Source: VXMO01 sp965205915
GTDB lineage: Bacteria > Chloroflexota > Dehalococcoidia > UBA6926
Assembly: GCA_965205915.1 (NCBI GenBank)
Contig: OZ242191.1
Span: 1,302,001 to 1,366,000 of the forward strand
Length of the DNA stretch: 64,000 nucleotides
Reading direction: 5' to 3'
The stretch's first letter is position 1, and each line of letters opens with the position of its first letter. This document shows, in pieces, positions 26,389-35,639 of this stretch. Both the position numbers and the translations under genes were made by a program. The notes under the pieces are model-generated. The model ran no database searches and was not told the DNA's origin. It worked only from the letters and a program-made list of their open reading frames with translations.

Positions 26389-28122
26389 CTACTCCGCCCC
26401 CGAATCAATCAGATACTGCACGATGGCCCCGGAGGAGACTTGGCGGGCAAGCTCCAGCATCGTCTTTCCGTCAGAATCAATGGCGTTCACATCCGCCCCG
26501 GCATTGACGAAGATGCGCACGATAGAGTCGATCCCTATACGCAGTGCTCTCACCAAGAGCGGACCCCCCTCTCTATCAAAGACATTCACGTTCGCGCCGC
26601 TTTCGACTAATGCTTGCACATTCTCGACCTGGCCGGATCGAATCGCGTAGAACAGCGGTACCCCGCCGCGCGAATCGCACGCATCAGGATCTGCCCCCGC
26701 ATCAAGGAGCAACCTCACAAGGTCTGGATGCTCGGACTCGGCAATGGACGACAGGATTGGTGGGCCGTACCAACTACGGGCATTAGCATCTGCTCCGGCA
26801 TCCAACATCAACTGCATCATCTCAGCTCCTTCCCCATAAGCGGTGAAGAGCAATGGCCGGCCGGAGCGGTCTACCGCATGCACATCGGCGCCCAGATCTG
26901 CCAAAACCCGGATGATATCGCTTTTGCCGAATATGAGCGGTGCAAGGAGCATCGGGGCACCTTTATAATCCTGAGCATCTATGTCCGCTCCAACTTCCAC
27001 AAGGAGCCGAACGGCATCCTCCGCCTCATTTCCGATGGCTGTGTCCAGAATCGGGCCCCCCAGGCCGTCACGCGCGTTCGGGTCCGCTCCCGCGTCCAGA
27101 AGAAGTTTCAGCGCATCAATTGTCTCGTCTCTCGCTGCCGATCGGAGAATTGGGTCTCCGTGGGCGCTGATGGCATTCACGTCCGCGCCTGCAGCAATCA
27201 GTCTCTCCACCATCTTTGCGCTTTCGTAGTCATCGGAATATCGGACTGCAACCTCAAGTAGCCGCCATCCATATTGCTGTAGAGCGTTGACGTTGGCGCC
27301 ACTGTCAATCAAGCGTTGTGCTTGAGCAATGTCGTGCCTCCAGATAGCATCTGCGAGTCCCGCAACTTGCTCATCCGGTGGACAGTCGACACGCTCGCCC
27401 ATAAAATCGTCTCTTCTTGGCGGCGGCACACTCTGAATAGTCCAGACCTTCTCCGACCCCTCTGCAAGGAAGTTATAGGTCAGTTCGCCATTGATCACAT
27501 CATTCGCTTCAATGCGCTCGGCATCGGACATCGCGAGGAAATTCCCAACGCCGTCAACCGTCACCTCAAATGCGCACACGCTGCCCGGGTAGACACAAAG
27601 CTCGCCCGTCTCCACCTCCATGCCGACCAGACACTCGCCGAGAAATGGTGAAGGGGGCACGGCGAGGCGGTCATATCGCCTTATCGTCATTGGGTAAGGC
27701 AGCGCAGTAACGACGCGGCTTTGCCCTCGCGGCTCCGTATGCAGGTCGCATGGGCAGAGCTTCTCGCCGGGTTCCGCTCTCCTGTTGGACACCGACATAG
27801 GGCCGATATCGCCGTCCAGGACTGCGATGCCATCCGGTTGCACTGCGAGAGTGAAATCCGCCCATCCCTGATCGTTATAGAAGCAGCCTTCACCCGGATT
27901 CAGCCGAAGTCCAACCTCACACTGCCGATAATCGATATCCGGCGTGGGGGTTGGAGTGGGGAAAGGCGTGTCCGTCACTGCTGTGAAAATCTCAGGCGGC
28001 GGCGGGGGCGTAACCTCATCCACCCTCGTGCAGCCCAACGTAAGCAGCAGCGCCACCGCGATGAGGCCGAACGCTATCAGCCTTCGTCTATCCGGATTGC
28101 CCATATCCACCACTCTACTCAT
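26389..28122 (-). CDS. Ankyrin-repeat lipoprotein, paralogue 3
   Basis: 577 aa from ATG 28122 (GGAAGG upstream); ATG 28104 is an alternative. Lipobox TLGC with Cys31, then TRVDE. The two Cys modules are CEVGLRLNPGEGCFY with CPCDLHTEPRG, and CLVGMEVETGELCVYPGSVCAFEVT. The ankyrin part has about nine repeats (GADPNARDGLGGPIL, GADPDACDSRGGVPLF) and ends IVQYLIDSGAE. It is probably the first gene of the ankyrin cluster; the K+ channel gene upstream ends 23 bases before its start. Confidence 0.85.
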   Translation of the reverse strand: MSRVVDMGNPDRRRLIAFGLIAVALLLTLGCTRVDEVTPPPPPEIFTAVTDTPFPTPTPTPDIDYRQCEVGLRLNPGEGCFYNDQGWADFTLAVQPDGIAVLDGDIGPMSVSNRRAEPGEKLCPCDLHTEPRGQSRVVTALPYPMTIRRYDRLAVPPSPFLGECLVGMEVETGELCVYPGSVCAFEVTVDGVGNFLAMSDAERIEANDVINGELTYNFLAEGSEKVWTIQSVPPPRRDDFMGERVDCPPDEQVAGLADAIWRHDIAQAQRLIDSGANVNALQQYGWRLLEVAVRYSDDYESAKMVERLIAAGADVNAISAHGDPILRSAARDETIDALKLLLDAGADPNARDGLGGPILDTAIGNEAEDAVRLLVEVGADIDAQDYKGAPMLLAPLIFGKSDIIRVLADLGADVHAVDRSGRPLLFTAYGEGAEMMQLMLDAGADANARSWYGPPILSSIAESEHPDLVRLLLDAGADPDACDSRGGVPLFYAIRSGQVENVQALVESGANVNVFDREGGPLLVRALRIGIDSIVRIFVNAGADVNAIDSDGKTMLELARQVSSGAIVQYLIDSGAE

Positions 28123-28145
28123 TCGTTGGCCTTCCTGACCTTGAG

Positions 28146-28979
28146 TCAGTCGCGTGGCGCTGCCGCGTTCATCGGCTGGCCGCAGTGGGGACACAGGCCG
28201 GCTGCTGATTCTCTGCTGCGCCGCGTCTCCTCCACAAAGCCGTTGCCCAGGATACCTGCAGGAAGCGCAATCAACCCGATTCCAAGTACGGCCAGCGATG
28301 CAGTCAGGACCCTGCCAAACGTCGTCACGGGAATCGCGTCCCCATAGCCAACCGTCGTAATCGTGATGATGGCCCACCACATGGAGGCCGGAATGCTCGC
28401 AAAGGTTTCGGGTTGCGCCTTATTCTCGGCGAAGTACATCAGCGACGACGCGATCAAGAGCAATAGCGCCATGACGCCAAACACGGCTACCAACTCACCT
28501 CTCGTATTGCGCAGAACGCGACCCAGGATCGAAATCGTCGTGGAATAGCGGCCCAGACGGGCGACGCGCGCGGCGAGCCGCACGACACGCAGGAAACGCA
28601 GGTCAAGCCCCGCGATCGGCACGACCAACACGATGTAGAACGGCAGGATCGCCAGCAGGTCCACCAACGCCATGGGCGATACGGCATACCTCATGCGGCC
28701 CCAGAGTGGATGACTGTACCTGCCGGACGGGTTATCGACGCAGCCCCACGCGCGCAGTAGCCATTCCACGGTAAAGATTCCAACGGTGACGACCTCAATG
28801 GCGACAAAGAGCTCGTGGGCGCGGGCATCGTAGCGCTCAACCGTCCCGAGGACGAGCCCGACAATGCTGACGACGATAGACGTGAGGATGAACAGATCAA
28901 AGGCAGCGCTCGCTCTGTCCGCGTCCCGGCCGCTCTCGACGATCTCCCAGACCCGCCCGGTCATTCGCCGTTCAGACAT
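28146..28979 (-). CDS. Voltage-gated-type potassium channel
   Basis: 277-aa six-helix ion channel. The S4 segment has regularly spaced arginines (LDLRFLRVVRLAARVARLGRY) and the pore filter is TVGYGD within MWWAIITITTVGYGD. The C-terminus ends in a CPHCGQPM motif, a half zinc ribbon seen in some bacterial Kv-like channels. It would pass K+ across the cytoplasmic membrane. The gene precedes the ankyrin cluster on the same strand. Confidence 0.92.
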   Translation of the reverse strand: MSERRMTGRVWEIVESGRDADRASAAFDLFILTSIVVSIVGLVLGTVERYDARAHELFVAIEVVTVGIFTVEWLLRAWGCVDNPSGRYSHPLWGRMRYAVSPMALVDLLAILPFYIVLVVPIAGLDLRFLRVVRLAARVARLGRYSTTISILGRVLRNTRGELVAVFGVMALLLLIASSLMYFAENKAQPETFASIPASMWWAIITITTVGYGDAIPVTTFGRVLTASLAVLGIGLIALPAGILGNGFVEETRRSRESAAGLCPHCGQPMNAAAPRD

Positions 28980-29044
28980 GCTGGCTCCTGCCCGCGAACT
29001 GGCAGCCTATACCTGCTGGAAAAGTTCCTGGTTTGGGAGCGGGA

Positions 29045-29584
29045 CTAGCCCTGCTTCTGGAACTTGGCGTCAATCTCCCGGCGCTCGGTCTGATCCATGC
29101 CCCACCACGTCGGCCAGTCCGTCTCATCACCCTCGGTTGGCGGGTCTGCCAGCAGCGCGGAGGCGCGCCGCACGATGGCGGTAACGAGGCCGGACTCATA
29201 CGCCGCGCCAAGATAACCCTCATCGAGGCGATCCTGCCGAACAAGCACCGTTATCAGACGACTGAGGTCTAACGGGCTGGCATCGGCGACGACTGCGTGA
29301 TCGGCCACGAACCGCTGCGCTTGGGGCGTGGCTTTCCACTCCGCCCATTCAAATCCCTGCACCCAACCGTTGTCATTGCAGTATTCGAGGAAATCACGTC
29401 CGACGCGAGAGAGCCGGTACCATCTTCCGCGCCCTTCCTGATCGACCCACTCCCCGAACTCGAAGCCCGGCTGCTCAAAGGGCCGCTTGTACACGGCAAG
29501 CGCATTGAGGCGTCTCGCAAGCGGCCCCGCGTCGGACGCGCGCATTGCTATGTCTCTCCGCATTCGATCCTGTTCAGTTGACAT
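29045..29584 (-). CDS. DUF6508-like hypothetical protein
   Basis: 179 aa from ATG 29584. The segment YCNDNGWVQGFEWAEWKATPQAQRF resembles the DUF6508 core, in which a Trp-rich motif ends a small helical domain. The C-terminal half (DLSRLITVLVRQDRLDEGYLGAAYESGLVTAIVRRA) is also typical. No function is known for the family. The gene is divergent from rsmG, with 190 bases between the starts. Confidence 0.6.
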   Translation of the reverse strand: MSTEQDRMRRDIAMRASDAGPLARRLNALAVYKRPFEQPGFEFGEWVDQEGRGRWYRLSRVGRDFLEYCNDNGWVQGFEWAEWKATPQAQRFVADHAVVADASPLDLSRLITVLVRQDRLDEGYLGAAYESGLVTAIVRRASALLADPPTEGDETDWPTWWGMDQTERREIDAKFQKQG

Positions 29585-29663
29585 GCCAAATCCCCTCCAT
29601 TCCGCCCTCATCATTCAGACAATACGTTAGGGATACGATACGCCGATGCGCGTCGCCGGACAC

Positions 29664-29683
29664 GGCCCTGTTTCGCCAGGGCC
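29664..29683. other. Hairpin in the rsmG leader
   Basis: GGCCCTG (29664-29670) and CAGGGCC (29677-29683) form a 7-bp stem around six bases between the divergent DUF6508-like gene and rsmG. A T-run follows about 13 bases later, so attenuation is conceivable but weakly supported. Confidence 0.3.
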
Positions 29684-29778
29684 ACAGTCGGCTGCGTTTT
29701 TCGCGCCATCAGTACTGTCGAACCGGAATGATCGCCATCCGGCAACATGAGGACGGCCAGCCTGCTAACGTTCTACGT

Positions 29779-30540
29779 ATGAGCACCAATCCTGAACCGG
29801 ACGCCTTACACGCCCCCGCCGATGAACTCCCCCTGCTACGAGAATGGGCGGGACCCCTCGGCGCGCCTCTCACGGAGCTTCAACTGGACTCCTTTCGCGT
29901 TTACCGCGATGAACTGCTGGCGTGGAACACGCGACGCGCCAATTTGACCTCCATTGCAGAGCCACAGGAGGTGGAGACGCGGCTGTTCCTCGAAAGCCTG
30001 TGGTGCGCCGGTGCGTTGCCCGCGACCGTGGACCTACGGATTGTCGACATCGGCTCCGGCGGCGGCTTCCCCGGCGTGCCCCTTGCCATCGCCTTCCCGC
30101 GGCTGGATGTCACGCTCGTTGAGGCCACGGGCAAGAAGGTTCGGTTCCTTGAACACATCATCGGGCAGCTCGGCCTCAGGAATTGCCACGCTTTTCAGGG
30201 CCGCGCAGAAGACCTGGCGCATGACCCCGAGCACCGTGAGGTCTACGACATCGCAACGGCCCGCGCGCTTGCTCCTCTGCCGACACTCGTGGAGTTGTGC
30301 CTGCCGTTTGTCCGCGTCGACGGCGTCGTCATCGCCTCCAAAGGGGCGGACGCCGAGCAGGAAATAGACGACGCATCAAACGCGCTCTCAACGCTCGGTG
30401 GAGAAACCGAGGAAATCATCCCGCCCAACCCCGATACCCCCATCTCCGCCAACCACCAACTTGTCGTGATCCGCAAGTCCGCCCCGACGCCCTATCAGTA
30501 CCCCCGCCGCAACGGCGTCCCCGCACAACGCCCGCTGTAG
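29779..30540 (+). CDS. rsmG: 16S rRNA (guanine(527)-N(7))-methyltransferase
   Basis: 253-aa RsmG/GidB enzyme that methylates N7 of G527 in the 530 loop of 16S rRNA. The AdoMet motif is IVDIGSGGGFPGVPLAIAFP; LTSI near residue 55 and the Ala/Arg-rich ATARALAPL block are family features. The frame is open from 29545, but ATG 29779 matches the family's length. It lies outside any operon with gidA here. Confidence 0.95.
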   Translation: MSTNPEPDALHAPADELPLLREWAGPLGAPLTELQLDSFRVYRDELLAWNTRRANLTSIAEPQEVETRLFLESLWCAGALPATVDLRIVDIGSGGGFPGVPLAIAFPRLDVTLVEATGKKVRFLEHIIGQLGLRNCHAFQGRAEDLAHDPEHREVYDIATARALAPLPTLVELCLPFVRVDGVVIASKGADAEQEIDDASNALSTLGGETEEIIPPNPDTPISANHQLVVIRKSAPTPYQYPRRNGVPAQRPL

Positions 30541-30606
30541 CAATCCGTGTCCCCCGCCCGCTGTACGCTGTAACAACCCGTATCCCCCGCCAACTTTCAT
30601 CCGTAT

Positions 30607-30624
30607 CCCCCGCGAAGGCGGGGG
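30607..30624. repeat. Short palindromic intergenic repeat
   Basis: CCCCCGC (30607-30613), loop GAAG, GCGGGGG (30618-30624), with GTATC before and CCCAT after. It belongs to the same GAAG/GAAT-loop family as the palindromes at 41338 and 46569; two truncated copies of the left flank (cccgtatcccccg) precede it in the same gap. Confidence 0.6.
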
Positions 30625-30667
30625 CCCATCCCTCCCACACCCCGGCCATTCGTCTATCCTGCAAGAC

Positions 30668-31681
30668 GTGACTCAGCTTGAACCCGCCAACTCGCCCCCT
30701 CGGAGCCTGCGCCACCGCATTCTCCATCCCGCGACGCTGATTTCGTTCGGCGCGGCTGTCCTCTTGCTTGTTGCGCTTGGCTGGGGCGCAGGCGTCGACG
30801 TGTCGAGCATGGTCGCGGCTGTCGGCGATGCCAACCTGCTGCTCGTTGTCGCCGCCCTGCTTGCTTACTATGTCAATTTCCCCCTCCGGGGACTCCGCTG
30901 GCGAATCCTCATCAAGAACGTGCAGGCGGTGACCGATAATCCCATCCCGCTGCCATCCACACGCGCCTTCTCAGAGGTCATCCTTCTCGGCTGGTTTGTG
31001 AATGCCGTCGCATGGTTCCGCATGGGCGATCCGTACCGCGCCTACCTCGTGTCTCGCCAACACGAGAATCAGTCCTATCCCAGAATTCTCGGCACGGTCC
31101 TTGCAGAGCGAGTCCTGGACGTGGTGACGTTCGCCGCCATCCTTCTCCCCATCGGCGCCCTCCTCTGGGTGGACGCGAGCGGCGTGACCACGGCCATCAT
31201 TGGCCTCACCGTGCTCATTGGGGGAGGAGGCATCTTCCTGGTGGTCGGCATGGCGCTCTTTGGACAACGTGTCACCGCGCGACTGCCCGGATCAATTCGG
31301 GACTGGCTGGAGCGGCTTCGCGTTGGCGCTCTGCTCAGCCTCAGCGGTAGACTCTGGCCCGTCACCATCCTCAGCGTCAGCGGGTGGGCGGCGGAGGGCG
31401 TGCGTCTCGCGCTGGTCACCTGGGCGCTCGGTCTTGACGTCCCGCTGCCCGTGATTGCCTTCGTCGCGTTAGCCCACAACTTGATTACAGCGATTCCGTC
31501 CACACCGGGCGGCCTCGGAGTCGCGGAGGCGGGCATGGTGGGACTGCTGCTGCCGTGGGTAGCGCTGGAGGACGCCGTCGTGCTGACGGCGCTAGATCGC
31601 TCAATAACATGGTTCAGCGTCGTGGTGATTGGCGCAATGGTTATGGCATGGCGGGAGGGCGTGAAGAGGGGCAGGTTCTAG
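30668..31681 (+). CDS. Flippase-like integral membrane protein (LPG synthase TM region / YbhN family)
   Basis: 337 aa with about eight membrane helices. Landmarks are NFPLRGLRWRIL near the N-terminus, FRMGDPYRAYL, GTVLAERVLDV and the C-terminal TAIPSTPGGLGVAEAGMVGLL, all typical of the UPF0104 (AglD/MprF N-terminal) family thought to move lipids across membranes. GTG start with no strong ribosome site. It follows a palindromic repeat and is convergent with the DUF262 gene. Confidence 0.9.
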   Translation: MTQLEPANSPPRSLRHRILHPATLISFGAAVLLLVALGWGAGVDVSSMVAAVGDANLLLVVAALLAYYVNFPLRGLRWRILIKNVQAVTDNPIPLPSTRAFSEVILLGWFVNAVAWFRMGDPYRAYLVSRQHENQSYPRILGTVLAERVLDVVTFAAILLPIGALLWVDASGVTTAIIGLTVLIGGGGIFLVVGMALFGQRVTARLPGSIRDWLERLRVGALLSLSGRLWPVTILSVSGWAAEGVRLALVTWALGLDVPLPVIAFVALAHNLITAIPSTPGGLGVAEAGMVGLLLPWVALEDAVVLTALDRSITWFSVVVIGAMVMAWREGVKRGRF

Positions 31682-31738
31682 GCAGTTGCGCGGCGGTACA
31701 GGATCGTCGTCGCGGTAAGCGCCGCCAAAAAGTGGCCT

Positions 31739-33589
31739 TCAACTGCTAGGTGTCGGCGCGCCAACTTCACGCAAAAGGTCGTCGGGATTCCAAATCAGTG
31801 CCGCCAACTGCTGGTACAACTTACCTCGTTCTTCCATGTCGTTTCGATTGAACTCTTGATGCGCACGGAATGGCAAGTTGCTCCGCTCAATGAAGTCTAG
31901 AAACCCCGGGTTATTCTTATACGCCAACTCATGCAGGGAGCGCGCCAGAAGGTTCTGCGAATTATAGTGTGGCAGCTTCTCCCCGTAGGGCAGATCGCCG
32001 TAACTAGCGTTGAATCGCTTCGGCAGGAGCAGGAGTCCGCCTATCCTGTCCCGTTGCTCCAAGAAGTTCGCTTGGTGATCGAACTCGTCTTCGTGTTGGT
32101 CATAATGATTGGCCCAGATGTGTTCCACCTCGTAGCGTGCATTCCCCCAGGCGACATACTCGTGGTATCGCGACGGTTGCCCCGATTCTGTCTCGATGAA
32201 ATCGGTTATCCGTGCCAAGAGTCGATGCAAGGCGTAGCGGTTTTGCTGGTGAACCGAGAGTCGGTCGTTGGTCGTAAACGTCCCACCTTCACTGCCCTGG
32301 TGTTCCAGGCGGTCATGGAGAGTCTGGGCCAGGCTGTCCGGATCTAGGCCACGAATCTCACGCATAACGACAAACATCGCGTACTGCATGGTGGAATACG
32401 CGATTGAGCGGAAGTTCCATATCCGCCAAGTAATTAAGATATCGACGAAACGTGCTACGAGCCGTAGCTTGAGCATGATCGTCTCCTCTTTGTCCCCAGT
32501 CCGCAACGGGGCGAGGAGGAGCATGTCCTGGAGAGTGAATCCGTGCCCAGCGTTGTAGTGGATATGCTCGAGGCCGCTAACCAAGTTTTCCTGCGCAGCG
32601 CGCACCCGCAGATACTGTGTGCTATAGAAGTGGAAATCGCGGCCGACAAAATCCAAGAATTCTGTCGGCCCGCCCAATCCAAGCTTATCTTTCGTATTGC
32701 GGACCCATCGATGAAATTCGGTGCCGATTTGTTCGAAGTCTAGAGGAACGGCGCCCTTTCGTCGCTCACGAATCGATTCAGCATGTTGGCTCCGCAACCA
32801 CGCCTTGAAAAAGTCGGAGCCGTGTTCGTCCCCCCTCTCGCTCAGTTCTGTAACGCGTCGTCGCCACAATTCATTCACCCCTATGCGTCGGCCTTGCTCC
32901 ATGTTTGCGAGCAAATAGCCTTTCAACATCTCCGTGGGGTTCAGCGACAGTCCGCGGTCATTCATCGTTTCGAAGATTGTGTACGCCTCTGCGTCGTCGT
33001 AGGCGGTTATCTCGACAAGGTCGACGTTATCGACTAGCCAGTCAACAAAATAAGGCAGGGCTTCCTCACGTAGCTCGTCGGGGAAATGCGATTCAATGTC
33101 CTGATAGCGGCCAAACAGATTCTCGACCGATTCGCCTTGGTCGTTGGGATCGTAAGGGTCGCCGTCAAACAACGCCCTCATGCATGGTTCTCTCTCGTCG
33201 ACGTCCAAGTTGAACGTCTTTATGCCGTATTGTTCCGAGAAGATCAGGGTGTCGATGGGCACGGCTCCATCTCGATCATGTTGAAGGTTGCGCAAGGCGA
33301 TCAGCAGGAGGGTGAGGGTCGTCAGTCGCTGCTGCCCATCAATAATAAATCTGTCGGTTCCCCTTTGGCTGACGATGATGGAGCCAAGAAAGTAGTGAGG
33401 AAACTCTTTGACTGCAGCCCGAGTAATATCGCTTCCGTACTCCTCAAGGAACTTCTCGGTCAGATCGTCCATCAACTCACGAACTTGCTTTTCTTCCCAC
33501 CGGTATTCACGCTGGTAGTAGTCGATTGAGTACTTCATGCCTTGCAGCAACTGCCGGACGCTCTTCCCCGCTGCGTCAATTGGCCTCAT
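31739..33589 (-). CDS. DUF262/DUF1524 protein (GmrSD-like nuclease)
   Basis: 616 aa. N-terminal DUF262: YQREYRWEEKQVRELMDDL and IIDGQQRLTTLTLLLIAL (the DGQQR nucleotide-binding motif of the ParB-like fold). C-terminal DUF1524: VEHIWANHYDQHEDEF (HNH-type His) and the later NLLLLPKRFNASYG-like block. Single-chain GmrSD-type enzymes act as type IV restriction systems on modified phage DNA or as related defence nucleases. ATG 33589 follows GGAGGG. It lies just downstream of an ABC exporter pair, and is more AT-rich than the ribosomal block. Confidence 0.85.
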   Translation of the reverse strand: MRPIDAAGKSVRQLLQGMKYSIDYYQREYRWEEKQVRELMDDLTEKFLEEYGSDITRAAVKEFPHYFLGSIIVSQRGTDRFIIDGQQRLTTLTLLLIALRNLQHDRDGAVPIDTLIFSEQYGIKTFNLDVDEREPCMRALFDGDPYDPNDQGESVENLFGRYQDIESHFPDELREEALPYFVDWLVDNVDLVEITAYDDAEAYTIFETMNDRGLSLNPTEMLKGYLLANMEQGRRIGVNELWRRRVTELSERGDEHGSDFFKAWLRSQHAESIRERRKGAVPLDFEQIGTEFHRWVRNTKDKLGLGGPTEFLDFVGRDFHFYSTQYLRVRAAQENLVSGLEHIHYNAGHGFTLQDMLLLAPLRTGDKEETIMLKLRLVARFVDILITWRIWNFRSIAYSTMQYAMFVVMREIRGLDPDSLAQTLHDRLEHQGSEGGTFTTNDRLSVHQQNRYALHRLLARITDFIETESGQPSRYHEYVAWGNARYEVEHIWANHYDQHEDEFDHQANFLEQRDRIGGLLLLPKRFNASYGDLPYGEKLPHYNSQNLLARSLHELAYKNNPGFLDFIERSNLPFRAHQEFNRNDMEERGKLYQQLAALIWNPDDLLREVGAPTPSS

Positions 33590-33654
33590 CGTGCCCTCCG
33601 AAAGTTTTCTCAGCAATCGCTGGTAGTTAACCCAGCTTACATGCGGCCCGCCCT

Positions 33655-34422
33655 CTAAGCCGTCGCCCGCCGATACAAAATCGTCGTGGCAGTCAGCGCT
33701 GCGGCCGTCATTACGAGCAGAATCGCCAGTCCGGGCAGGATATCGCTCCACACCCAACCGACGATGACGATGGCGCGAATCGCCTCCAACACATAGTTCA
33801 CGGGGTTCACGGACACGGCGATTTGGAACCAATCCGCCATGAGTTCCTTCGGCATGAACGCCGTGGTCACAAAGACCGCCGGGACGAAGAAGATGAACAT
33901 TGATTGCGTCACCTGAACGCTCCGCGTCCTTATCGCGATAATCAGCCCCAGGCATGACCACGCGACGCCAAAAATCGTTCCCAGCAACATGATGGCCAGC
34001 AGCCCCAAAATGCCGGACTCCGGCGATGCCCCCATGATGATGCCCACGATGACGATCGTCACTCCCTGGATTGCGCCGCGCGTCGCAGACACGAGAAGCA
34101 CGCCGAGCAGGATCGAAATGCGGTAAATGGGCGCCAGGAGAAGCTTGTTCAGGTAGCCCGACAGATCGTCCGTCAATAGGTTGAACCCGGCGTCGATGCC
34201 GCTAAAGATCATCGCCTGCACGATGATCATCGGCATGAGATACGTCACATAACTCTCGGTTGGAAATCCGGGCAACATGGAGACGTTGTCGAAGGCCGCG
34301 ACGAATACGACCATAAAGACGATATTGATGAAGATAGAGGGCAAAACTTGGCCCGGTTGCGTCACCCACGCGCGCAGGTTGCGCAGATAGATGTACCACG
34401 TCTGCAGGGCGAGGCTGACCAT
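33655..34422 (-). CDS. ABC-2 type transporter permease (DrrB-like)
   Basis: 255-aa permease with six membrane helices, an N-terminal RNLRAWVTQPGQVLPSIF region and the ABC-2 signature part around FVTTAFMPKELMADWFQIAVSVNPVNYVLEAIRAI. It pairs with the ATPase five bases upstream. DrrAB-type exporters move drugs, lipids or polysaccharides out of the cell. Confidence 0.92.
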   Translation of the reverse strand: MVSLALQTWYIYLRNLRAWVTQPGQVLPSIFINIVFMVVFVAAFDNVSMLPGFPTESYVTYLMPMIIVQAMIFSGIDAGFNLLTDDLSGYLNKLLLAPIYRISILLGVLLVSATRGAIQGVTIVIVGIIMGASPESGILGLLAIMLLGTIFGVAWSCLGLIIAIRTRSVQVTQSMFIFFVPAVFVTTAFMPKELMADWFQIAVSVNPVNYVLEAIRAIVIVGWVWSDILPGLAILLVMTAAALTATTILYRRATA

Positions 34423-34427
34423 CAGGC

Positions 34428-35474
34428 TTATCTACCGTCGCTCAGCCCGAGCCAGGGCCGGAACGCATTGTTCATCTCGTCGCCGCCCGTCTCCTCATCG
34501 CGGATCATCCGGCCTGTGTACTGTAAGAACACATCATCCAGCGTCGGACTCGCCACCGACAGGTTCGAAACCGGCACATCGTTGTCCGCAAGTAGTCGCA
34601 TGAGGCCGGGCACAGCCGCGCCGCCATCCTGAACAGTCACGGCGATTCCGTCTTGCATGCGCGCTGTCGTGGAGACGTTTTCCTGTTGATCCACGAGTTC
34701 CTGCGCCCGAACGATAATCGGCTCCCGCTCCTCCTCTGACTCCGGGCCGGAGATGATAATCGTCACGACATCACCCCCAATCTGCTCCTTAAGTTCACGC
34801 GGCGAGCCTTCCGCGACGATCTTGCCGTGGTCGATGATCGCCAGCCGCCCACAGAGGCGATCCGCCTCATCCATCATCTGCGTCGTCAGGATGATGGTGA
34901 CTCCCTCGTCGGAGTTCAGTTGGCGCAGGTGATCCCACAGGGTGATACGGCTCTGCGGATCGAGGCCGGTCGTCGGCTCATCCAGAAACAACACCTTGGG
35001 CCGATGCACGAGCGTTGCTACAAGGTCCAGTCTCCGCCGCATCCCGCCGGAGAACGTCCCAATCTTCTTGTCCGCGACATTCGAAAGCCCGATGAAATCC
35101 AACAGCTCCGCGGAACGCGCTCGCGCCTCCGAACTGCGCAGCCCGTAGAGGCGGCCCTGTAGCGTCAGAAAATCATGCGCCTTGGCGAGATCATCAAGAC
35201 CGGCCGTCTGCATCGCGACACCAACGCTGCGCCGAATCTGTTCGGCCTGATGGTCGACATCATAGCCGGCGACCGATACGTTGCCGGACGTCTTCTTGAG
35301 GAGCGTCGAAAGAATCTTCAGAGCCGTGCTCTTACCGGCGCCGTTGGGCCCAAGAAACCCAAAGAACTCCCCCTCATGCACGGCAAAATCGATACCATCA
35401 ACAGCGCGCGTCCCACCCGGATAAACCTTCACGAGACTACGGACATCAATGACAGCGTTGCGTTGTTGGGACAC
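34428..35474 (-). CDS. ABC transporter ATP-binding protein (DrrA-like)
   Basis: 348 aa from GTG 35474 (GGGAGG upstream). Walker A GPNGAGKST, signature TFSGGMRRRLDL, Walker B VLFLDEPTTGLDP, H-loop ILTTQMMDEAD (with Gln in place of the usual His). A C-terminal domain of about 100 residues follows, as in daunorubicin-type DrrA proteins. It powers the permease next to it. An ATG farther upstream at 35522 is possible but lacks a good ribosome site. Confidence 0.93.
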   Translation of the reverse strand: MSQQRNAVIDVRSLVKVYPGGTRAVDGIDFAVHEGEFFGFLGPNGAGKSTALKILSTLLKKTSGNVSVAGYDVDHQAEQIRRSVGVAMQTAGLDDLAKAHDFLTLQGRLYGLRSSEARARSAELLDFIGLSNVADKKIGTFSGGMRRRLDLVATLVHRPKVLFLDEPTTGLDPQSRITLWDHLRQLNSDEGVTIILTTQMMDEADRLCGRLAIIDHGKIVAEGSPRELKEQIGGDVVTIIISGPESEEEREPIIVRAQELVDQQENVSTTARMQDGIAVTVQDGGAAVPGLMRLLADNDVPVSNLSVASPTLDDVFLQYTGRMIRDEETGGDEMNNAFRPWLGLSDGR

Positions 35475-35639
35475 TGAGCCTCCCTGAGATTGGCGTGGGC
35501 CATACAGTCCGGTACGCCCCATAGTACAAATTCCTGCGAGATTGTGAAGGGTTGCACAAAGGGGGGGATCGCCTGTGTTGCCGTCGGTACAAACGTTCGG
35601 TATGCTGATGAAACACGGCGTCGGGTGAAGGGGAGGATC

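Noticed and set aside
22033..28122. Ankyrin repeats as DNA-level direct repeats or CRISPR
   Set aside because: The periodicity is about 99 bases with protein-level conservation only, explained by ankyrin repeats.
33590..33961. N-terminal extension of the DUF262 protein
   Set aside because: It overlaps the ABC permease gene out of frame; ATG 33589 has a strong ribosome site and matches the family start.
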